This document shows positions 60,352 through 64,000 of a stretch of 64,000 bases of DNA, one piece after another; within the stretch, counting starts at the first letter, position 1, and each line of letters starts with the position of its first letter. The notes under the pieces are model-generated. The model saw only the letters and a list, made by a program, of their open reading frames with translations, had not been told where the DNA came from and made no database searches. Source of the DNA: Nocardioides alkalitolerans DSM 16699 (GTDB taxonomy: Bacteria > Actinomycetota > Actinomycetes > Propionibacteriales > Nocardioidaceae); the NCBI RefSeq assembly GCF_000426525.1, contig NZ_KE384533.1, positions 784,562-848,561 on the forward strand, written 5' to 3'. Both the position numbers and the translations under genes were made by a program.

Positions 60352-60864
60352 TCAGTCTAGGGTCGGCGCCGCCGCCGGCGGCACGGTGGCCTCGGCGGGC
60401 TCAGCCGCCGCCGTGCGGGACGCGCCCGCCGCGACGAGCTCGCCCACCCGGAACACGTGGTTGTCGACGTCGATGAGCAGCCGCATGAGGTCACGACGTA
60501 CGACGTCGGGCTCGGGGCTCTGCAGCACGAGGGCGTCGAAGGAGTGCACGCGCTCCAGCAGCGCGCCGCGCTGGCGGAAGACGTCTCCCTCCGGACCCTG
60601 CAGCCACGACGCGCTGTAGCGGTCGGTCTCGCTCACGAGGATGGTGCGCACGGCGGCGAGGCGCTGGCGCACGGTCCACCGCCAGTTGCCGAGCGCGGGG
60701 CCCTGCCGGCTGTGCGGCGGCGGCAGCGCGTCGAGGGCGACGTGCAGGGCGTGCAACGCGGGGACGGAGCTGCGCACGGTCGCCTCCAGTGGCCTCGGGG
60801 GAAGGGCGGCGGTGGGCGCGGGACCCCACCGCCGTCGATCGTAGACCACTGTGACGACGCTCAC
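60352..60864 (-). CDS. Hypothetical helical protein
   Basis: 170 residues from GTG 60864; the frame extends upstream but that part is Arg/Ser-rich and looks non-coding. The protein has NWRWTVRQRLAAVRTILVSE, YSASWLQGPEGDVFRQRGALLERV and DVVRRDLMRLLIDVDNHVFRVGEL, and an Ala/Pro-rich tail. It seems a cytosolic helical bundle. I do not recognise the family. It is between two tRNA-Ser genes, with the divergent PH-like membrane protein on the other side. Confidence 0.7.
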   Translation of the reverse strand: MSVVTVVYDRRRWGPAPTAALPPRPLEATVRSSVPALHALHVALDALPPPHSRQGPALGNWRWTVRQRLAAVRTILVSETDRYSASWLQGPEGDVFRQRGALLERVHSFDALVLQSPEPDVVRRDLMRLLIDVDNHVFRVGELVAAGASRTAAAEPAEATVPPAAAPTLD

Positions 60865-60958
60865 CCGCGAGACCGGGGACGGCTCACCCGGGCGGGTGTG
60901 AGCAGACCGTCGGAGCCCCGGACCGGGCCGTGCGGGCCGTCTCGGGGAGAATGGGCGT

Positions 60959-61411
60959 GTGCCCCGTGACATCCGCATCGCGCCCGCCGTGGCCGCCCGC
61001 CTCCTCGGCTTCGCGGTCGTCGCGCTGGCCCTGCTCGTCCTGCTCCTGCTCGCCCTCGCCGCGCTGCTCGACCTGCCCGCGGCCGTGCCGGTCGTGGTCG
61101 CGGCCGTGCTGCTCTTCGCCCTCGGCGCCGGTGGCCTCCACCTCGTCAACCGGGCGTACGTCGTACGCCTCGGCGAGCAGGGCTACCGCGTGCGGTTCGT
61201 GCGCGGCGCGGGCACGCGGCAGGCACGGTGGGCGGACGTCGAGGACGCGGTCACCACGACCGTCGCCGGCTCGCCCTGCGTCGTGCTGCGGCTGAAGGAC
61301 GGCCGCTCGACGACCATCCCCGTCGACGTGCTGGCGGTCGACCGCGAGGAGTTCGTGCGCCTCCTGCGGGCCGAGCTGGAGCGCGGCCGGGGCCACCGCC
61401 GCATCCGCTGA
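60959..61411 (+). CDS. Membrane protein with PH-like C-terminal domain
   Basis: 150 residues from GTG 60959, with GAGAAT six nt upstream. Two membrane helices (LLGFAVVALALLVLLLLALA and VPVVVAAVLLFALGAGGL) are followed by a soluble part with RAYVVRLGEQGYRVRFVRG, TRQARWADVEDAVTTTV and CVVLRLKDGRSTTIPVDVL. This pattern, a strand-rich domain after paired helices, resembles bacterial PH-like (YdbT/DUF304-type) membrane proteins. Function unknown. Confidence 0.8.
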   Translation: MPRDIRIAPAVAARLLGFAVVALALLVLLLLALAALLDLPAAVPVVVAAVLLFALGAGGLHLVNRAYVVRLGEQGYRVRFVRGAGTRQARWADVEDAVTTTVAGSPCVVLRLKDGRSTTIPVDVLAVDREEFVRLLRAELERGRGHRRIR

Positions 61412-61519
61412 CCACGTGTCGGGCCCGTGTCGCGCCCGCGCCGGGCAGGCGTCGGACGCCCGTCGCGGACCTGATTCGGCACATGCCCAGCGGGCCTTGT
61501 AACCTGTGCGGGCTGTCGG

Positions 61520-61613
61520 GGAGGCGTCGCCTAGTCCGGTCTATGGCGCCCGCCTGCTAAGCGGGTTTGGGGCTACAACCCCATCGAGGGTTCAAATCCC
61601 TCCGCCTCCGCCA
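61520..61613 (+). tRNA. tRNA-Ser (anticodon GCT)
   Basis: Acceptor GGAGGCG pairs with CGCCTCC, G discriminator and encoded CCA. The anticodon loop CTGCTAA gives GCT. A long variable arm (TTTGGGGCTACAACCCC) and the T arm GAGGGTTCAAATCCCTC confirm class II tRNA-Ser. Confidence 0.96.
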
Positions 61614-61617
61614 GCGG

Positions 61618-61665
61618 AACCCCGTCGGGGGCCTTGACGAGTCAGGGTCCGGCGGGGTTTCTTGC
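61618..61665 (+). terminator. Terminator after tRNA-Ser
   Basis: Arms AACCCCGTCGG (61618-61628) and CCGGCGGGGTT (61649-61659) pair over 11 bp with one G-T, followed by TCTTG. It lies 4 bp after the tRNA. Confidence 0.75.
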
Positions 61666-61710
61666 GTCATGGGTCCCGTCGGGCGTGCTCGCGGAGGGCG
61701 ACGGAGCCCC

Positions 61711-61735
61711 AGATTGCATTTATCTGCATTGCAGA
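61711..61735 (+). promoter_or_regulatory. AT-rich element with repeated TGCATT upstream of the peptide gene
   Basis: Within GC-rich DNA, AGATTGCATTTATCTGCATT and TGCA stand out: TGCATT occurs at 61715-61720 and 61725-61730, one helical turn apart. It lies about 115 bp before the small secreted peptide gene and may be a promoter or regulator site. Speculative. Apart from this element, nothing else is seen from 61666 to 61848. Confidence 0.3.
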
Positions 61736-61848
61736 GACATGAGCCACCGTTCCTGTGACGACGGGGCCCGCCGTGGGCCACGATGGTCGGCAGGAGTCGG
61801 CGCCCTCCCAGGTACGGGTGCCCGACATCAGGCAAAGGTGGAGAGCAG

Positions 61849-62028
61849 ATGACACTCGTTCGTCGCGCCGGCATCGCGCTGGCCACGACTGCGTTCGGCA
61901 TCGGCCTTCTCGGGGCTGCGTCTCCCGCTCATGCAGACACGAGCTGGGGCCAGCGGTACGCAAAGATCGTCAAGACCCAGGTCGACACCGGCACCAGCCC
62001 CACGGACACCAGCTGGGGCCAGAAGTAG
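61849..62028 (+). CDS. Small secreted peptide precursor with DTSWGQ at both ends
   Basis: 59 residues from ATG 61849 with GGTGGAGAG 4-10 nt upstream. A textbook signal peptide (VRRAGIALATTAFGIGLLGA, then SPAHA) predicts cleavage after Ala29. The mature part is 30 residues: it begins DTSWGQRYAK and ends TDTSWGQK, so the DTSWGQ hexamer is repeated at both ends with a basic residue after each. No cysteines. A hairpin terminator follows at 62149 and a regulator gene is convergent. A signalling or antimicrobial peptide is possible; no family is recognised. Confidence 0.75.
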   Translation: MTLVRRAGIALATTAFGIGLLGAASPAHADTSWGQRYAKIVKTQVDTGTSPTDTSWGQK

Positions 62029-62148
62029 ACCTGCGCGTCAACGCCGGATGACCTCGGGGTCGTCCGACCAACTGAAGACTCCTGAGGCGGGGACCCAACC
62101 CAACCCCCACATGTTCGGTCCGCCTGCCCCCAGGCTCGCCTCAGGCAC

Positions 62149-62180
62149 GAGGGCGGTGACGCGAGAGCGTCACCGCCCTC
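62149..62180. terminator. Bidirectional terminator hairpin
   Basis: A perfect 14-bp stem (62149-62162 with 62167-62180, starting GAGGGCGGTGACGC) closed by GAGA. It lies between the convergent peptide gene and the regulator gene and can end both. Confidence 0.8.
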
Positions 62181-62191
62181 CATCATCTCCC

Positions 62192-62217
62192 CGCGTGCGC
62201 GTGCGCGTGCGCGTGCG
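62192..62217 (+). repeat. GCGCGT hexanucleotide repeat
   Basis: About four copies of CGCGTG/GCGCGT follow the terminator hairpin and end near the stop of the regulator gene at 62230. No gene reading is assigned to it. Confidence 0.7.
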
Positions 62218-62229
62218 CCCGCGCCGCGG

Positions 62230-63243
62230 TCAGTCGCTCGGTGCGGTGCTCGTCGGCTTCTCGTGCCCCGAGACACCGCTCTGGCCCATCGTGTAGCCGA
62301 GCTGGAAGCGCGTCTGCGCCTCGAACTCGGCCTTGAGGTCGGCGACGTACGCCGCGTAGGTGCGCGGGCTGACCCCGAGCCGCTTCGCGCTGACGGGGTC
62401 GGCGTGGCCCTCGATCAGCATCCGGATCGTCATGGCCCGCTGCTCGGCCGCGATGTCGCGCAGCATCGACGACTCGTTGTTGGAGAACGGGCGCGCCCGC
62501 TCCCAGTGCCGCTCGAAGACGTCGACGAGGTAGGCCACCAGCGACGGCTCGCGGATCGCGAGCGCGACCGAGTGGCCCTCGCGCCCCGGGATGAGCGCGA
62601 GCATCCGGTCGACCACGATGAGCCGGTTGAAGAACTCGTCGAGGGTGCGCACCTCGGCGCCCTGCGGCGTGACGGTCGCGACGTACTTGTGCGTGATCGA
62701 GCTGCGTCGGGCCGCGTGCTGGTAGAGCGTGCGCAGCTTGACGCCGCGGGCCAGCGCGGCGGTGTCCCGGTCGGCGGCCTTGGCCAGGGCCGCGGCGTTG
62801 CGCCCCACCTGGGGCTGGGCCGTCAGCAGCTCGTGCTCGGCGTCGGCCACGATCGAGGCGATGAAGGGGTCGATCGCGTCGCCCCGGATCTCCGTCACGG
62901 GCCCCGACGCCGGCTGGGGGGCGCGCCGCCAGGCCTGCGAGAGCGCACCGAAGCCCTTGGCCCACGCCGACGACTCCGCGAGCAGCTCGGCGCCCCGCTG
63001 CCCGAGCGGCGCGACGACCTGCGACTGCGCGGCGGCCGGGTCGGCGGCGGTGAAGCGGGAGGAGCGCGGGTCGCGGGTCAGCAGGCCCATCGAGACGAGC
63101 AGCTGGTGGGCGGCGTGGAGGGCGCCACCGGGATTGATGCGGGGGTCGTCGGCCGCGATCCCGCCGGCCGCGAGCACCTCGTCGTACAGCTTGGTGCCGT
63201 CGCCCTCGAAGAGCGCCCGCGTCGCCGCGTCGACGTCGACCAC
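62230..63243 (-). CDS. Transcriptional regulator with winged helix, PLD-like middle and C-terminal HTH
   Basis: 337 residues from GTG 63243 with GGGAGGGAG upstream. The N-terminal ~75 residues look like a winged helix (TKLYDEVLAAGGI, ALHAAHQLLVSMGLLTRD). The middle resembles the phospholipase-D-like sensor of TrmB/LuxR-type regulators: AEHELLTAQPQ, LRTLYQHAARRS, TLDEFFNRLIVVDRMLALI and SLVAYLVDVFERHWERARPF. The C-terminal HTH is MTIRMLIEGHADPVSAKRLGVSPRTYAAYVADL. It is convergent with the small peptide gene, so it may be its sensor, but linkage alone does not show this. Confidence 0.8.
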   Translation of the reverse strand: MVDVDAATRALFEGDGTKLYDEVLAAGGIAADDPRINPGGALHAAHQLLVSMGLLTRDPRSSRFTAADPAAAQSQVVAPLGQRGAELLAESSAWAKGFGALSQAWRRAPQPASGPVTEIRGDAIDPFIASIVADAEHELLTAQPQVGRNAAALAKAADRDTAALARGVKLRTLYQHAARRSSITHKYVATVTPQGAEVRTLDEFFNRLIVVDRMLALIPGREGHSVALAIREPSLVAYLVDVFERHWERARPFSNNESSMLRDIAAEQRAMTIRMLIEGHADPVSAKRLGVSPRTYAAYVADLKAEFEAQTRFQLGYTMGQSGVSGHEKPTSTAPSD

Positions 63244-63394
63244 CGCTGCTCCCTCCCACCTCAGACCCGCCCCGACCCCCCGGAGGCTGCCGATTATCCA
63301 CCCGGGGCGGTGGCCGGGTCGCGAAACGGCTCTCGTGGGCGGAAGTCTCCGAACGGGTGGCGCTCGCCGGTGGGGGCGGCCCGGGACGCACGAC

Positions 63395-63422
63395 GGCCCC
63401 GGAGCCAGGAGGCTCCGGGGCC
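63395..63422 (-). terminator. Terminator after pckG
   Basis: A perfect 12-bp stem (GGCCCCGGAGCC at 63395-63406 with 63411-63422) and AGGA loop, 62 bp beyond the pckG stop on the minus strand. The rest of 63244-63483 holds no evident gene. Confidence 0.75.
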
Positions 63423-63483
63423 GGCGCCCGCGCGTGAGGGGTGACGCGCGGGGTCGAGCAGGTGGATCAGGCGGTGCGGTGCC

Positions 63484-64000
63484 TCAGGCCTCGAGGCGGC
63501 TCTTCAGGTGGTCGAGCTCGGTCCACAGCACGGCCGGGAGGTCGTCGCCGAACTTCTCGAACCACTCCGTGATCTGCGGGATCTCGGCCTTCCACTCGTC
63601 GACGTCGACGGCCAGGGCGGCCGCGAGGGCCTCCTCGGTGATGTCGAGGCCGTCGATGTCGAAGGAGCCCGGCGCCGGCACGTGGCCCACGGCGGTCTCG
63701 ACCGCGGCGGCCTGGCCGTCGATGCGCTCGACGACCCACTTCAGCACGCGGCTGTTCTCGCCGAAGCCCGGCCACAGGAAGCCGCCCTCGTCGTCGCGGC
63801 GGAACCAGTTGACGTAGAAGATGCGGGGCAGCTTCGCGGCGTCGTTGTCCTTGCCGACGTTGATCCAGTGACCGAAGTAGTCACCGGCGTTGTAGCCGAT
63901 GAACGGCAGCATCGCCATCGGGTCGCGACGCACGATGCCGACCTGTCCGATCGCCGCGGCGGTCGTCTCGGAGGAGAGCGTGGCGCCGAGGAACGTGCCG
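63484..64000 (-). CDS. pckG: Phosphoenolpyruvate carboxykinase (GTP), C-terminal part
   Basis: About 171 residues continue to the window edge without a stop; the 5' part lies beyond 64000. It reads TFLGATLSSETTAAAIGQVG, VRRDPMAMLPFIGYNAGDYFGHWINVG, RIFYVNWFRRDDEGGFLWPGFGENSRVLKWVVER, and the C-terminal helices. These are the nucleotide-binding and lid-region signatures of GTP-dependent PEPCK, which makes PEP from oxaloacetate for gluconeogenesis. A terminator follows at 63395. Confidence 0.96.
   Translation of the reverse strand, partial: GTFLGATLSSETTAAAIGQVGIVRRDPMAMLPFIGYNAGDYFGHWINVGKDNDAAKLPRIFYVNWFRRDDEGGFLWPGFGENSRVLKWVVERIDGQAAAVETAVGHVPAPGSFDIDGLDITEEALAAALAVDVDEWKAEIPQITEWFEKFGDDLPAVLWTELDHLKSRLEA

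Overview
The window is high-G+C actinobacterial chromosome, most likely from the Nocardioidaceae (Nocardioides-like). The grounds are the strong G/C bias at third codon positions, many GTG starts, GTGA/ATGA stop-start overlaps, a Bpa-type proteasome activator, GTP-type PEP carboxykinase, DUF5926, DUF4446 and DUF222-HNH proteins, and many leaderless starts (a TAnnnT hexamer 6-8 nt before the start codon). These are inferences from gene content; no search was run.

Layout. 0-13.4 kb: a RecQ helicase fused to a phosphoribosyltransferase-like domain, a three-gene WXG-like unit (2.7-4.5 kb), a lipoprotein, a processive GT2 glycosyltransferase with a membrane acyltransferase, glutathione peroxidase, and a SNF2 helicase coupled to a SWIM zinc-finger protein. 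13.4-19.6 kb: a six-gene minus-strand operon in which every junction is a 4-bp overlap: VanX-like D,D-dipeptidase, alanine racemase, D-Ala-D-Ala ligase family enzyme, acyltransferase-3 membrane protein, and a LiaS/VraS-like kinase with a NarL-type regulator. Its parts match a VanC/E/G-type operon whose VanT has been split into membrane and racemase genes; this is the most interesting intact system here. 19.7-24.2 kb: RibD-like reductase, LysE exporter, TetR regulator, a four-helix membrane protein apparently broken by a 2-bp insertion in a 12-bp repeat, a DUF222-HNH gene and a cluster of palindromic repeats. 24.2-28 kb: an acyl-CoA carboxylase (methylcrotonyl-type) beta/alpha pair; the beta gene carries a copy of the same palindrome in frame.

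28-32.3 kb: aat, three related lipoproteins, rhodanese and alpha/beta hydrolase. 32.3-36.2 kb: an island of visibly lower G+C and different codon use holding a PIN-GNAT-ASCH/EVE-like fusion, an ASCH protein, a protein resembling DUF6414, and a multiply frameshifted TatD/QatD-like nuclease pseudogene; it looks like a partly decayed defence or RNA-targeting cassette. 36.2-51.8 kb: housekeeping and stress genes (Fpg family, M23 peptidase, AAA ATPase, methyltransferase, GDPD, DUF5926, TerD with three AIM24 paralogues, an Rv1264-like adenylyl cyclase with a stand-alone cNMP-binding protein, arginine deiminase, a PAP2-diacylglycerol kinase fusion, aldo/keto reductase). 51.8-60.2 kb: TetR-like protein, serS, two HAD hydrolases, a secreted protein, bpa, quinone oxidoreductase, nitrilase, membrane protein and a biotinyl carrier. 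60.2-64 kb: two tRNA-Ser genes, a 59-residue secreted peptide precursor convergent with a PLD-like regulator, and the 3' part of pckG.

Most other long open frames in this GC-rich DNA are shadows of the genes listed and were left out.
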